Source: Streptomyces sp. NRRL WC-3626 (GTDB lineage: Bacteria > Actinomycetota > Actinomycetes > Streptomycetales > Streptomycetaceae). Taken from it: a stretch of DNA of 64,000 nucleotides. The position numbers and the translations under genes are program-made. Below are positions 9,405 through 18,600 of this stretch, in pieces; the first letter of the stretch is position 1, and each line of letters starts with the position of its first letter. The DNA is taken from positions 1 to 64,000 of the forward strand of contig NZ_JOCA01000013.1 in assembly GCF_000718785.1 (NCBI RefSeq). Reading direction: 5' to 3'. The notes beneath the pieces were generated by a model that was given only the letters and a program-made list of their open reading frames with translations, was not told where the DNA came from and ran no database searches.

Positions 9405-10778
9405 TCAGCAGGACGACTTGCCGGCGTACACCGCGAGGGCTGTCCGGGAGCCCAGGGTGGCGGTCAGCTGTCCGGAACCGTTCACGGTGACCGTGGTGTT
9501 GTTCTGGACGTTGCAGTACGTGCCCGCGGCGAGGGAGGTCTGGTAGGTGCGGGTCAGCGAGCCGGACTCGTGGTTGACGGCCACGAAGCCCTTGCTGCCC
9601 CGGCCGAACGCGATCGCGTCGTTGCCGTTGTCCCACCAGTTCGTCACCGACTGGCCCCGGGTCGCGTTGCGGAACGCGACCATGGACTTGATCTCCGGCC
9701 AGGCGTGCTGGCACTTCCAGCCGCTCTGCCAGCAGGCGTCGACCCGGCCGCCATTGGGCGGCCCGGCGTCGTGGTCGGAGAACTCGTAACCGGAGTTGAT
9801 GTCCGGGGCGCCGTAGGGCCAGGCCAGCATGAAGACGTTGGCCAGGGTGTAGGTGGCGTTGTCCTTGTAGGACAGGGTACTGCCGTTGCGTTCGGTGTCG
9901 TGGTTGTCGACGAAGACGCCGGAGACGGAGCCGTTCATATAGCCCCAGCCCTCGCCGTAGTTCTTCAGATAGGCGAGGTTCTCGTTGTTGAAGACCCGCT
10001 TGAGGTCGTAGGCGTAGCGGAACTCCTGGACGTCGCCGACGCCCGTGTACTCGGTGGGCTGGACGGCCTCGCCCGCGCCGTAGATGACCTCCTGCTTCCA
10101 GTACACGCCCGGATTGCTCAGCCGGGACTTGATGTTGGCGAGGTCGGCGGCCGGCATGTGCTTGGCGGCGTCGATACGGAAGCCGTCGACGCCCAGCGAC
10201 AGCAGGTCGTTCATATAGCCGGCGATGGCCCCGCGGACGTAGTCCTCGCCGGTGTCCAGGTCGGCGAGGCCGACGAGTTCGCAGTTCTGGACGTTCCAGC
10301 GGTCGCCGTAGTTGTTGATCTGCGAGGTGCAGTTGTCGAAGTCGTACGAGGAGTACAGACCGGGGTAGTTGTACTTCGTGTACGACGAACCGCCCGTACC
10401 GGTGCCGCTGCCCGCGGACATGTGGTTGATGACCGTGTCGGCGACGACCTTCACACCGGCCGCGTGACACGTGTCGACCATGTTCCTGAACGCGGTCCGG
10501 TCACCGAGCCGGCCGGCGATCTTGTAGCTGACCGGCTGGTACGAGGTCCACCACTGCGCGCCCTGTATGTGCTCGGCGGGCGGGGAGACCTGGACGTAGC
10601 CGTACCCCGCGGGGCCGAGGGTGGTGGTGCACTCACGGGCGACCGAGGCGAAGTTCCACTCGAACAGGACGGCGGTGACGTCCTTGGTGCCGGGCGGGGA
10701 CGCCTCCGCCCCGGTCGGGGCCATGACAATCGAGGCGGCCGCGAGGGCGACCACCCCGGAGAGGGTTCTGCGTGCCAT
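9405..10778 (-). CDS. aml: Secreted alpha-amylase, GH13
   Basis: A 457-residue endo-alpha-1,4-glucanase for extracellular starch. The signal peptide spans about residues 1-27 ([19 protein letters not shown], cleavage near AEASPP). GH13 motifs are complete: DTVINH (~100), GFRIDAAKH (nucleophile Asp ~185), YGAGEAV (acid Glu ~220), [10 protein letters not shown] (transition-state Asp ~280). The C-terminal 90 residues are the usual beta-domain. No starch-binding module is seen after it, and a paired cysteine closes the chain (AGKSSC). The ATG at 10778 follows AAGGAACC. A further ATG at 10796 sits before that site and is unlikely. It lies downstream of aglA on the same strand with its own CTTGCAG-rich promoter. 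Confidence 0.93.
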   Translation of the reverse strand: MARRTLSGVVALAAASIVMAPTGAEASPPGTKDVTAVLFEWNFASVARECTTTLGPAGYGYVQVSPPAEHIQGAQWWTSYQPVSYKIAGRLGDRTAFRNMVDTCHAAGVKVVADTVINHMSAGSGTGTGGSSYTKYNYPGLYSSYDFDNCTSQINNYGDRWNVQNCELVGLADLDTGEDYVRGAIAGYMNDLLSLGVDGFRIDAAKHMPAADLANIKSRLSNPGVYWKQEVIYGAGEAVQPTEYTGVGDVQEFRYAYDLKRVFNNENLAYLKNYGEGWGYMNGSVSGVFVDNHDTERNGSTLSYKDNATYTLANVFMLAWPYGAPDINSGYEFSDHDAGPPNGGRVDACWQSGWKCQHAWPEIKSMVAFRNATRGQSVTNWWDNGNDAIAFGRGSKGFVAVNHESGSLTRTYQTSLAAGTYCNVQNNTTVTVNGSGQLTATLGSRTALAVYAGKSSC

Positions 10779-10825
10779 GTGGGGTTCCTTCTTCATCGAA
10801 GGGTGTGGGGAAACCGCCGAGGCGG

Positions 10826-10863
10826 CTTGAAGCTTCTTGCAGAAAGCTTCAGCAACCTTGCGG
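10826..10863 (-). promoter_or_regulatory. Operator repeats before the alpha-amylase gene
   Basis: CTTGAAG (10826-10832) and CTTGCAG (10836-10842) are direct repeats 10 bp apart. CTTCAGC and CTTGCGG (10857-10863) follow. They lie 50-85 bases upstream of the start codon. The pattern matches the direct-repeat operators reported for Streptomyces amylase genes under LacI-family repressors. MalR is the likely binder. Confidence 0.6.
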
Positions 10864-10976
10864 CACCGCAGATGTTAGAGGCCCGCCACCCGAAAGGGCA
10901 GCGGGCCGTACCAACTTGAACGAAAAAAGTTGCGGGACGAACGACGGGCGGCCGGTCGGCCCGAGGGACCGGGAGG

Positions 10977-12671
10977 TCAGTCCCTGGTCCACCACACGGT
11001 GGTGTCGGCGGGCACCGTCGCCTCGCCGGCCGTCTTCGCCACCTCGCCGTTGGCGATCAGGACACGCCCGTACGCCGGGGTGGTCACCGGTTCCGCCGTG
11101 GTGTTGGCGACGCACACGAACTCGCCGCGCCGGAAGGCGAGGACGCCCTCGGGCGCCCGCAGCCACTCCACCGCGTCGCCCGCGCCCAGGTCGGGCCGCT
11201 CCCGGCGCAGGGCCAGTGCGGAGCGGTACAGCTCCAGGGTCGAGCCGGGCGTGCCGGTCTGCGCCTCGATGCTCAGCTCGCCCCACTCCGCGGGCTGCGG
11301 CAGCCAGCTGCCGCCGTCGCCGAAGCCGTACGAGGAGCCCTCGCGGGTCCACGGGATCGGCACCCGGCAGCCGTCGCGGAAGCCGTCCTGGCCGGCGCCC
11401 CGGAAGTACGCCGGGTCCTGGCGCACCTCGTCGGGCAGGTCGACGACGTCCGGCAGGCCGAGCTCCTCGCCCTGGTAGACGTAGGCCGAACCGGGCAGCG
11501 CCAGCATCAGCAGCGTCGCCGCGCGGGCCCGGCGCAGGCCGAGTTCGCGGTCGCCCGCGAGGCGGATCTGGGTGCCGAGGCCGGCCGGGTTGGCGAAGCG
11601 GGTGGCGTGCCGGGTGACGTCGTGGTTGGACAGCACCCAGGTGGCGGGGGCGCCGACCGGGCGCATGGCGTCCAGGGTCCGGTTGATGACGGTGCGCAGT
11701 TCCTCGGCGTCCCAGTGGGTGCCCAGGTACTGGAAGTTGAACGCCTGGTGCAGCTCGTCGGGGCGCACGTAGTTGGCGGTGCGCTCGACGGTGGGGGTCC
11801 ACGCCTCGGCGACGAAGATGCGCTCGCCGGAGTACTCGTCGAGGATGAGCCGCCACTGGCGGTAGATGTCGTGGACGCCGTCCTGGTCGAAGAACGGCAT
11901 GACATCGTTGCCCAGCAGCTTCAGCTGGTCGTGGTCGCCGAGGTCGGGCAGGCCCTCGGCCTTCACCATGCCGTGCGCGACGTCGATACGGAAGCCGTCC
12001 ACGCCCATGTCGAGCCAGAACCGCAGGATGGAGCGGAACTCGTCGCCGACGGCGGGGTGTTCCCAGTCGAAGTCGGGCTGCTCGGGCGCGAAGAGGTGCA
12101 GGTACCACTCGCCGGGGGTGCCGTCGGGCTCGGTGACACGGGTCCAGGCCGGGCCGCCGAAGATGGACTCCCAGTCGTTGGGCGGCAGTTCGCCGTTCTT
12201 CCCCTTGCCGGGGCGGAAGTGGTAGCGGTCGCGGGAGGGCGATCCGGGGCCCTCGGCGAGGGCGCGCTTGAACCACTCGTGCTGGTCGGAGGAGTGGTTC
12301 GGCACCAGGTCGACGATGATCCGCAGGCCCAGCGCGTGGGCGTCACGGATCAGCGCGTCGGCGTCCAGGAGGTTGCCGAACATGGGGTCGACGGCGCGGT
12401 AGTCGGCGACGTCGTAGCCGGCGTCGGCCTGCGGGGAGGCGTAGAAGGGGCTGAGCCACACGGCGTCCACACCGAGGTCACGCAGATACGGCAGGCGGGA
12501 GCGGATGCCTTCCAGGTCTCCCATGCCGTCGCCGTTGCTGTCGGCGAAGCTGCGCGGGTACACCTGGTAGATCACCGCGTCCCGCCACCAGTCGCGGCGC
12601 CGGGCGACGGTGGCGACGGACGCGTCGGTCGTGGGGGTCGGGGCCGGGGCGGCGGAGTGAGGCTGGCTCAT
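10977..12671 (-). CDS. aglA: Alpha-glucosidase, GH13 (cytoplasmic maltodextrin hydrolase)
   Basis: A 564-residue cytoplasmic enzyme without a signal peptide. It starts with WWRDAVIYQVYPRSFADSNGDGMGDL, the hallmark of oligo-1,6-glucosidase and alpha-glucosidase GH13 members. Catalytic motifs are DLVPNHSS (~110), [12 protein letters not shown] (nucleophile Asp ~230), FVAEAW (acid Glu ~275) and LSNHDVTRH (~345). It would release glucose from maltodextrins taken up by MalEFG. It lies downstream of malG on the same strand, with 205 bases holding a dispersed repeat between them, so it may be read from the mal promoter or from its own. AAGGACGAC before the ATG is a good ribosome binding site. Confidence 0.9.
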   Translation of the reverse strand: MSQPHSAAPAPTPTTDASVATVARRRDWWRDAVIYQVYPRSFADSNGDGMGDLEGIRSRLPYLRDLGVDAVWLSPFYASPQADAGYDVADYRAVDPMFGNLLDADALIRDAHALGLRIIVDLVPNHSSDQHEWFKRALAEGPGSPSRDRYHFRPGKGKNGELPPNDWESIFGGPAWTRVTEPDGTPGEWYLHLFAPEQPDFDWEHPAVGDEFRSILRFWLDMGVDGFRIDVAHGMVKAEGLPDLGDHDQLKLLGNDVMPFFDQDGVHDIYRQWRLILDEYSGERIFVAEAWTPTVERTANYVRPDELHQAFNFQYLGTHWDAEELRTVINRTLDAMRPVGAPATWVLSNHDVTRHATRFANPAGLGTQIRLAGDRELGLRRARAATLLMLALPGSAYVYQGEELGLPDVVDLPDEVRQDPAYFRGAGQDGFRDGCRVPIPWTREGSSYGFGDGGSWLPQPAEWGELSIEAQTGTPGSTLELYRSALALRRERPDLGAGDAVEWLRAPEGVLAFRRGEFVCVANTTAEPVTTPAYGRVLIANGEVAKTAGEATVPADTTVWWTRD

Positions 12672-12795
12672 GTCGTCCTTGATACGAGTGCGGGCTGGGA
12701 AGCGAGTGGGGGCGGATGAAGGAAACGAGGCGGCCGCGGTGACAGCGGGGTCGGATGGCCACCGCGACCGTCTCGAGCTCGGGAAGGGCGACGCC

Positions 12796-12850
12796 CTCCA
12801 GGGGCGCGGGGAACTGCGCGACCAGCCACGACGGCGCGGCAGCCGGACAC
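12796..12850 (+). repeat. Streptomyces intergenic repeat between malG and aglA
   Basis: The stretch reads AGGGGCGCGGGGAACTGCGC, then GACCAGCCACGAC, then GGCAGCCGGAC. This is one of the commonest intergenic repeat sequences in Streptomyces genomes, recognised from memory. It occupies most of the 205-base malG-aglA gap and is part of the polycistronic leader of aglA. Confidence 0.6.
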
Positions 12851-12876
12851 AGAACAGTGCGCACCCCTGGCGGCTC

Positions 12877-13788
12877 TTACCCCTTGGTGCCGCCGGCGGT
12901 GAGTCCGGCCACCAGGTTCTTCTGCACGAGGTAGAAGAACGCGGACACGGGTATCGCGATCAGGACCGCGGTGGCGGCCATGAGGTTGCGCTGTGCGTCG
13001 TGCTCGCTGATGAAGCTCTGCAGACCGACGGCGAGGGTGTACTTCTCGTCGTCGAGCATGAACGTCGTGGCGAAGGCGACCTCGCCGAACGCGGTGATGA
13101 AGCTGTAGAACGCGGCGACCGCGAGACCCGGCTTGGACAGGGGCAGGATCAGCCGCGCGAACGTGCCGAAGGGGGTCAGTCCGTCGACCCGTCCGGCCTC
13201 GTCGATCTCGAACGGGATGGTGTCGAAGTAGCCCTTCATCAGCCAGGCGCAGTACGGCACCGCCGTCGAGCAGTAGACCAGGACGAGTCCGAGATAGCTG
13301 TCGATGAGCCGCAGGTCCGACATGATCTGGTACATCGGCACCATCAGGACGGCGACCGGGAACATCTGGGTGAGCAGCAGGACCCACATGAACTTCTTGT
13401 AGCCGGGGAAGCGCATGCGGGAGACCGCGTAGCCGGTGGTGGCGGCGACGAGGACGCCGATGACCGTGGTGCCGAGCGAGACGATCAGCGAGCTCTTCAG
13501 CCAGTCGAAGAAGTTCGTGTGCTGCAGGACGAACGCGTAGTTGTCCAGCGTCATCTTGCCCCAGATGCCGCCGGGACGCAGATAGTCGTCCTTGTCGGGG
13601 CCGAGGGACAGGAAGACCAGCCAGGCGACCGGGAACAGCGCGATCAGGCCGGCCACGGTGAGGATGCCGTGCGTGGTGAGGCGCCCCAGGGGGCTGCTCT
13701 CGCCGCGCCGGCGCACCTTGCGGGGCGGGGTGGTGTCGTCGGCAGGCCGGTCCGCCGGAGCAGTGGTGGTGACGGATGTGGTGCTCAT
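12877..13788 (-). CDS. malG: Maltodextrin ABC transporter permease MalG
   Basis: A 303-residue inner-membrane permease with six predicted helices after a 45-residue cytoplasmic N-terminus. The EAA loop EIDEAGRVDGLTPFGTFARLILPLSKPG (in two parts, about residues 200-228) docks with the shared ATPase. No ATPase gene is present here, as is usual in Streptomyces where MsiK serves several sugar importers. AGGAG lies five bases before the ATG at 13788. A further start at 13824 lies inside malF and is rejected. The gene starts 13 bases after the malF stop, which supports one transcript malE-malF-malG(-aglA). Confidence 0.93.
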   Translation of the reverse strand: MSTTSVTTTAPADRPADDTTPPRKVRRRGESSPLGRLTTHGILTVAGLIALFPVAWLVFLSLGPDKDDYLRPGGIWGKMTLDNYAFVLQHTNFFDWLKSSLIVSLGTTVIGVLVAATTGYAVSRMRFPGYKKFMWVLLLTQMFPVAVLMVPMYQIMSDLRLIDSYLGLVLVYCSTAVPYCAWLMKGYFDTIPFEIDEAGRVDGLTPFGTFARLILPLSKPGLAVAAFYSFITAFGEVAFATTFMLDDEKYTLAVGLQSFISEHDAQRNLMAATAVLIAIPVSAFFYLVQKNLVAGLTAGGTKG

Positions 13789-13801
13789 GGGGACTCCTGC
13801 C

Positions 13802-14806
13802 TCAGTTCGCGAGCTGCTGCTCATTGCGGTTCAGCCAGCGGCGGTAGAAGGAGGTGAAGACGACGAGGATGGCCAGCAGCAGCATGCCGTAGGCCGCGGA
13901 CTCGGCGAATTCGCGCGGCTGCTGTCCGAAGCCGAGCTGGTAGGACCAGGTGACCAGGATCTGGGCGTCCGGCGCGGTGTTGCCGAACAGCAGGAAGATG
14001 ATCGCGAACTGGTTGAAGGTCCAGATGATGCCGAGCAGGACCACGGTGGAGCTGACCGCGCGCAGTCCGGGCAGGGTGACGTTGCGGAACCGCTGCCAGG
14101 CGTTGGCGCCGTCCATCTCGGCGGCCTCGTACAGGCTGGCGTCGATCGACTGCAGCCCGCCGAGCAGGGAGATCATCATGAACGGCACACCGCACCAGGT
14201 GTTGACCATGATCGCGGCGAAGCGCTGCCAGAAGGTGTCCTCGAGCCAGGCCGGCGAGGGCAGGCCGAGCGAGTCCAGGGCGGTGTTGATGATGCCGGCG
14301 TCGGCGAGCATGAAGCGCCAGCCGAAGACGGTGACGAAGGTGGGCACGGCCCACGGCAGGATCAGGACCAGCCGGTAGAAGGTGCGGCCGCGGATCTTCT
14401 GGTTGAGCAGCAGGGCGAGGCCCAGGCCGATGGTGTAGTGCAGGACGACGCAGGCGGCCGTCCACACGATCGTCCAGACGAACTTGGACCAGAAGCGGTC
14501 GTAGGCCGTCTCGCCCCACAGGATGTCGGCGTAGTTGTCGATGCCGATGAACCGGTAGGTGGCCTCGATCTCGTTGACGCCGATGGTGCGGGCCGAGTTC
14601 AGGCTGTCCGCGTCGGTGAGCGTGAGGTAGAAGCCGTACGCCAGGGGGTACAGCACGATGACGCCGAGCACCAGGACCACCGGCGCGATCATGGCGTAGG
14701 CGTACCAGTACTTCTGGTATCCGCGCTTCAGGCGGCCGGCCGGACCGGGGCGGGGCGCGCGGTCACCGCGGCGCTTGCCGGTCGCGCGGTCGATGGTGGC
14801 TGTCAT
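13802..14806 (-). CDS. malF: Maltodextrin ABC transporter permease MalF
   Basis: A 334-residue permease of the carbohydrate uptake 1 family with six to seven hydrophobic helices, starting YWYAYAMIAPVVLVLGVI. The EAA motif is clear (LYEAAEMDGANAWQRF, then RNVTLPGL, about residues 230-250). It pairs with MalG to form the membrane channel for maltodextrins delivered by MalE. A strong hairpin in the gap after malE may lower its expression relative to the binding protein. The N-terminal 30 residues are cytoplasmic and basic. Confidence 0.93.
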   Translation of the reverse strand: MTATIDRATGKRRGDRAPRPGPAGRLKRGYQKYWYAYAMIAPVVLVLGVIVLYPLAYGFYLTLTDADSLNSARTIGVNEIEATYRFIGIDNYADILWGETAYDRFWSKFVWTIVWTAACVVLHYTIGLGLALLLNQKIRGRTFYRLVLILPWAVPTFVTVFGWRFMLADAGIINTALDSLGLPSPAWLEDTFWQRFAAIMVNTWCGVPFMMISLLGGLQSIDASLYEAAEMDGANAWQRFRNVTLPGLRAVSSTVVLLGIIWTFNQFAIIFLLFGNTAPDAQILVTWSYQLGFGQQPREFAESAAYGMLLLAILVVFTSFYRRWLNRNEQQLAN

Positions 14807-14853
14807 GGTTCGGCACCTTCTGGATGATCAACGGGTACGGCACACAGGCCGGC

Positions 14854-14894
14854 GGCCGCCGGACCCTCCCCTCCTGGAAGCGGGTCCGGCGGCC
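14854..14894 (-). terminator. Intercistronic hairpin between malE and malF
   Basis: GGCCGCCGGACCC (14854-14866) and GGGTCCGGCGGCC (14882-14894) pair perfectly over 13 bp with a 15-nt loop, ten bases after the malE stop. There is no U-tract. It probably acts as a partial terminator or a 3-prime stabiliser of malE mRNA, so that binding protein exceeds permease. Confidence 0.6.
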
Positions 14895-14903
14895 ACACGG
14901 GCA

Positions 14904-16175
14904 TTACTTGCTGAAGTCCGGCACCAGCTTGGCGACCGAGGTCTCCGCGTCACCGAGACCCTTGTCCAGGGACTTCTTGCCGCTCGCGATCTGCGGCAGC
15001 TCGTCGTCCAGCGGACCCCACAGCGAGCTGTACTCGGGCAGGGCGGGGCGCGGCTGGGCGGCGGCGAGGACCGTCTGGTAGCCGGCGATGCCCGGGTCGG
15101 CCTTGACCTGGTCGGTGTAGGCGTCGTCGCGGGTCGGGAGCGTGGAGTTCTTCAGCGCGATGGTCTCCTGCGCCTTGGCCGAGGTCATGAACTTGACGAA
15201 CTTCAGCGAGGCCTTCTGGTGCGCCTCGTCGGAGCCGGCGTAGACGGAGAGGTTGTGGCCGCCGGTCGGGGCGCCGGCCGTACCGGCGGTGCCGGCCGGG
15301 ACGGTGGCGATGCCGAGGTTGTTCTTGTCCTTGAACGCGGAGCCCTTGTAGAAGTTGGTGATCTCCCACGGGCCCTGGATGATCGAGGCGACCTTGCCGT
15401 TGACGAACGCGTCCTGGATGTGGGCGTAGGCGTCGGCGGTCACGTCGGCCTTGTGCAGGCCCTTGCCGTCGAAGAGGCTCTGCCAGGTGCCGTACGCCTT
15501 CTGGGCCTCGGCCGAGTTGACGGTGACCTTCTTGGCGTCGGCGTCGACCATGTCGGTGCCCTCGCCGTACAGGAACGGCTGGGCGTAGTAGCCGGCCGTG
15601 GAGCCCCAGTAGCCGTCGACGCCGGTCTTGGCCTTGACGGTGGCGGCGGCCTTCTTCAGGTCGTCCCAGGTCTTGGGCGCCTCGACGCCGGCCTTCTCGA
15701 ACAGTTCCTTGTTGTATACGAAGGCGAGGGTGTCCGTGGTGAAGGGGACGCCGTAGGTCTTGCCCTCGTACTTGGCCTGCTCGATCAGGTTGGGCTTGAT
15801 CTTGTCCTGCTCGGCGAGGGCCTCGGTGCCGTCCAGCGGCAGGAGGAAGCTCTTCTTGGCGAAGGCGGGGGTCCAGCCGACCTCGGCGCGCAGCACGTCG
15901 GGGGCGCCCTTGGAACCGGCGGCGGTGTCGAACTTGTTCTGCGCCTGGTCGAAGGGGACGTTGACGTACTTGACCTTGATGTCCTTGTTGGCGGCCTCGA
16001 ACTCCTTGACCAGGGCCTGGTAGGTCGGCGCCTCGTTGGTCGCGTTGGAGGTGTCCCACCAGGTGATGGTGACCGGGCCGTCGGCCTTGTCGCCGCTGTC
16101 GCTGTCTCCGCCGCAGGCCGTCGCCGCGAGGGCGAGGGACGCCACCAGCGCGGTGGCCGCTATGCCACGCCGCAT
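14904..16175 (-). CDS. malE: Maltodextrin-binding lipoprotein MalE
   Basis: A 423-residue extracellular solute-binding protein, family 1. The N-terminus MRRGIAATALVASLALAATA is a signal sequence that ends in a lipobox with Cys at residue 21 (ATACGGDSDSGDK). The mature protein would therefore be lipid-anchored outside the membrane. VTITWWDTSN begins the folded part. It is the first gene of the importer operon and captures maltodextrins for MalFG. GGAGAACCTC before the ATG is the ribosome binding site. The promoter region is shared with the divergent malR and holds several TGCAAG/CTTGCA boxes. Confidence 0.94.
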   Translation of the reverse strand: MRRGIAATALVASLALAATACGGDSDSGDKADGPVTITWWDTSNATNEAPTYQALVKEFEAANKDIKVKYVNVPFDQAQNKFDTAAGSKGAPDVLRAEVGWTPAFAKKSFLLPLDGTEALAEQDKIKPNLIEQAKYEGKTYGVPFTTDTLAFVYNKELFEKAGVEAPKTWDDLKKAAATVKAKTGVDGYWGSTAGYYAQPFLYGEGTDMVDADAKKVTVNSAEAQKAYGTWQSLFDGKGLHKADVTADAYAHIQDAFVNGKVASIIQGPWEITNFYKGSAFKDKNNLGIATVPAGTAGTAGAPTGGHNLSVYAGSDEAHQKASLKFVKFMTSAKAQETIALKNSTLPTRDDAYTDQVKADPGIAGYQTVLAAAQPRPALPEYSSLWGPLDDELPQIASGKKSLDKGLGDAETSVAKLVPDFSK

Positions 16176-16306
16176 GAGGTTCTCCTTGAGGGTTTGAGCC
16201 CGTGAGTGCAGTGCGGCCCCGTCTGCCGTCCTGCTGTCTTGCCGAGGGCGCCGTTGCCGCCGCCGGGCGACGTGAACGTAACAGCGCCGGAACCTTTTCG
16301 AAAGAC

Positions 16307-16438
16307 CTTGCAGAAAAGTTTTGCAAGCGTCGTCGAGAGTTACGCCGCCGTGACCTGAACTCGACCGTCCCGCGACCAGGGTTTCCGCCCGTACGACAGG
16401 GGATCGCACTGTTGTGCAAGACTCTGCAAGCACTTGCC
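16307..16438. promoter_or_regulatory. MalR operator cluster in the malE-malR divergent region
   Basis: CTTGCA (16307-16312) and TGCAAG (16322-16327) form an inverted repeat with a 9-bp spacer. TGCAAG (16415-16420) and TGCAAG (16425-16430) are direct repeats 10 bp apart, followed by inverted CTTGCC (16433-16438). The words match those before the amylase and pulA. The first site is next to malE and the second nearer malR, so MalR probably represses both directions. Confidence 0.65.
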
Positions 16439-16596
16439 ATCCGTTGCCGGCGGGGGGAATCATCCCTTGCGGACGGACGCCGACCACGACGTGAGGGATC
16501 GCGATGACCCAGCAGCCCGCAGCGGGCCGTTCGACGGCGCGCACCAGGCGTCCGATCGGTGTGCAAGGGGCGAAGCGGCGGCTACAGTCCAGTCCT

Positions 16597-17631
16597 GTGA
16601 CCACACGCCTTGCCGATATCGCTGCTCAGGCGGGGGTGAGCGAGGCAACCGTCAGCCGCGTCCTCAACGGCAAGCCGGGCGTCGCCGCCACCACCCGCCA
16701 GTCCGTGCTCGCCGCCCTCGACGTTCTCGGCTACGAGCGACCGGTGCGGCTGCGGCAGCGCAGCGAGGGCCTGGTCGGGCTGATCACCCCGGAGCTGGAG
16801 AATCCGATCTTCCCGGCGCTGGCCCAGGTCATCGGGCAGGCGCTGACCCGGCAGGGCTACACCCCGGTGCTCGCCACCCAGACCCCGGGCGGGTCGACGG
16901 AGGACGAGCTGACCGAGATGCTCGTGGACCGCGGGGTGGCCGGGATCATCTATGTCTCCGGACTGCACGCGGACACCACCGCCGACATGCAGCGCTACGA
17001 GCGACTGCGGGCGCAGGGCGTTCCGTTCGTGCTGGTGGACGGTTTCTCGCCGAAGGTGCAGGCGCCGTTCATCTCCCCCGACGACCGGGCCGCGATGGCG
17101 CTCGCCGTCACCCATCTCGCCTCCCTCGGCCACACCCGGATCGGGCTGGCGCTCGGGCCGAAGCGGTTCGTGCCGGTACAGCGCAAGATCGAGGGCTTCG
17201 TGCGCACCGTGCAGGAGCAATTGGGGCTGAGCGCCGAGGCGGTCGAGAAGGAGCTGGTGCAGCACTCGCTGTACACGCTGGAGGGCGGGCAGGCCGCCGC
17301 GACCGCGCTGATGGACCGCGACTGCACGGCGGTGGTGTGCGCGAGCGACATGATGGCGCTGGGCGCGATACGGGCGGCGCGGCAGCGCGGCCTGGACGTG
17401 CCGAAGGACATCTCGGTGGTCGGCTTCGACGACTCCCCGCTGATCGCGTTCACCGATCCGCCGCTGACCACGGTGCGCAAGCCGGTTCCGGCGATGGGCC
17501 AGGCCGCGGTGCGCACGCTGCTGGAGGAGATCGGCGGAACGCCCGCCCCGCACAGCGAGTTCGTGTTCATGCCGGAACTGGTGGTGCGCGGCTCGACCGC
17601 CTCGGCCCCCGGGGACCGGAATCGTCCGTAG
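16597..17631 (+). CDS. malR: LacI family repressor of maltodextrin genes, MalR
   Basis: A 344-residue LacI/GalR regulator. Helix-turn-helix RLADIAAQAGVSEATVSRVL (residues 4-23) and hinge NGKPGVAATTRQSVLAALDV are canonical, then a periplasmic-binding-like sensor domain (GLVGLITPELENPIFPALA onward). It should repress malEFG, aglA, aml and pulA, with maltodextrin relieving it. The GTG at 16597 is chosen because the HTH begins at once after it. An ATG at 16504 would add 31 low-complexity residues. TACAGT (16583-16588) lies eight bases before the GTG, so the message may be leaderless. Confidence 0.93.
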   Translation: MTTRLADIAAQAGVSEATVSRVLNGKPGVAATTRQSVLAALDVLGYERPVRLRQRSEGLVGLITPELENPIFPALAQVIGQALTRQGYTPVLATQTPGGSTEDELTEMLVDRGVAGIIYVSGLHADTTADMQRYERLRAQGVPFVLVDGFSPKVQAPFISPDDRAAMALAVTHLASLGHTRIGLALGPKRFVPVQRKIEGFVRTVQEQLGLSAEAVEKELVQHSLYTLEGGQAAATALMDRDCTAVVCASDMMALGAIRAARQRGLDVPKDISVVGFDDSPLIAFTDPPLTTVRKPVPAMGQAAVRTLLEEIGGTPAPHSEFVFMPELVVRGSTASAPGDRNRP

Positions 17632-17706
17632 GGGGGAGAAGATGCGGGCCGGGCCCCACCGGGGGATGATCTGGGGGGTGGGTCTTTTCTGGCAGACTCT
17701 GTGCCT

Positions 17707-18600
17707 ATGGGTGACACGACCGTGACAACGCTGGAAGGCCGCGAACAGGCCGCAGCGAACCCCGTCGCGGAGCGGACGGGGCCGGGTCGCATGCGCCGTC
17801 TGCGCACTCCCCGCCGGCCCCGGCTGTGGTTCGAGATCCTGCTGATCGGGGTGAGTTACTGGACGTACTCCCTCGTACGCAACGCCGTGCCCGAACAGCG
17901 GGCGGAGGCGCTGCGCAACGCCGACTGGATCTGGCGTCTCGAGGGGCAACTCGGGCTCGCCTTCGAGGAGTCCGTCAACCATGCCGTGAACGGGGTGACT
18001 TGGCTCGTCGTCGGCATGAACTACTACTACGCCACCCTGCACTTCGTGGTGACGCTGAGTGTCCTCGTGTGGCTCTACCGTAGTCATCCCGGCCGCTACG
18101 CGGCGTCCCGGCTGGTCCTGTTCAGCACCACGGGCATCGCCCTGGCCGGCTACTACCTGTATCCGCTCGCCCCGCCCCGGCTGATGCGCGGGCAGGACTT
18201 CGTCGACACCGTCCTGGTCCACCAGACGTGGGGGTCGATGGCGTCCGGCGATCTGAAGCACATGTCGAACCAGTACGCGGCGATGCCGTCGATGCACATC
18301 GGCTGGTCGATGTGGTGCGGACTGACCATTTTCGCGCTGGCCTCGGTCCCCTGGGCCCGGGTCCTGGGACTGCTCTACCCGGCGGCGACCCTGGTGGTCA
18401 TCGTGGCCACGGCCAACCACTTCTGGCTGGACGCGGTGGGCGGCCTGATCTGCCTGTCGGTCGGCTACGGCATCGCCCTCCTCTGGTACGGCCACTGGCC
18501 GCACACTCTGCCGAAACACATCCCGAAACCCGGCGAGATCAGCCCTTCCGGCGCACCATCCAGCCCTTCCGGTGCACCATCCAGCCCCTCCGGCGTTTGA
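17707..18600 (+). CDS. PAP2 superfamily membrane protein (Aur1/Ipt1-like inositol phosphotransferase type)
   Basis: A 297-residue integral membrane protein with about six helices. PAP2 motifs are present: YPLAPPRLM (~155), PSMHIGWSMW with the catalytic-type His (~195) and ATANHFWLDAVGG with the second His (~238). The NHxxxD arrangement matches the phosphatase / inositol-phosphotransferase group that transfers lipid phosphate headgroups. The real substrate is unknown. The last 20 residues repeat SPSGAPS three times and come from a dispersed intergenic repeat in which the stop codon lies, so the tail is not conserved protein sequence. A GTG six bases upstream (17701) is an alternative start. 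Confidence 0.85.
   Translation: MGDTTVTTLEGREQAAANPVAERTGPGRMRRLRTPRRPRLWFEILLIGVSYWTYSLVRNAVPEQRAEALRNADWIWRLEGQLGLAFEESVNHAVNGVTWLVVGMNYYYATLHFVVTLSVLVWLYRSHPGRYAASRLVLFSTTGIALAGYYLYPLAPPRLMRGQDFVDTVLVHQTWGSMASGDLKHMSNQYAAMPSMHIGWSMWCGLTIFALASVPWARVLGLLYPAATLVVIVATANHFWLDAVGGLICLSVGYGIALLWYGHWPHTLPKHIPKPGEISPSGAPSSPSGAPSSPSGV

Noticed and set aside
9229..10470. Open frame extending pulA upstream by about 410 residues, through the alpha-amylase gene in another frame
   Set aside because: The extension has the Arg/Gly/Pro-rich composition of a shadow frame, and the amylase gene with signal peptide and GH13 motifs occupies this DNA on the same strand in a different frame.
10912..10931. Inverted repeat CAACTT / AAGTTG between aglA and the amylase gene as aglA terminator
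   Set aside because: The stem is only 6 bp with a loose loop, and lies in the amylase promoter region; evidence is too weak to call.
12670..13857. A 395-residue plus-strand frame across the malG region
   Set aside because: Asp/Gly/Glu/Arg-rich shadow antisense to malG; it reads through the dispersed repeat at 12796-12850.
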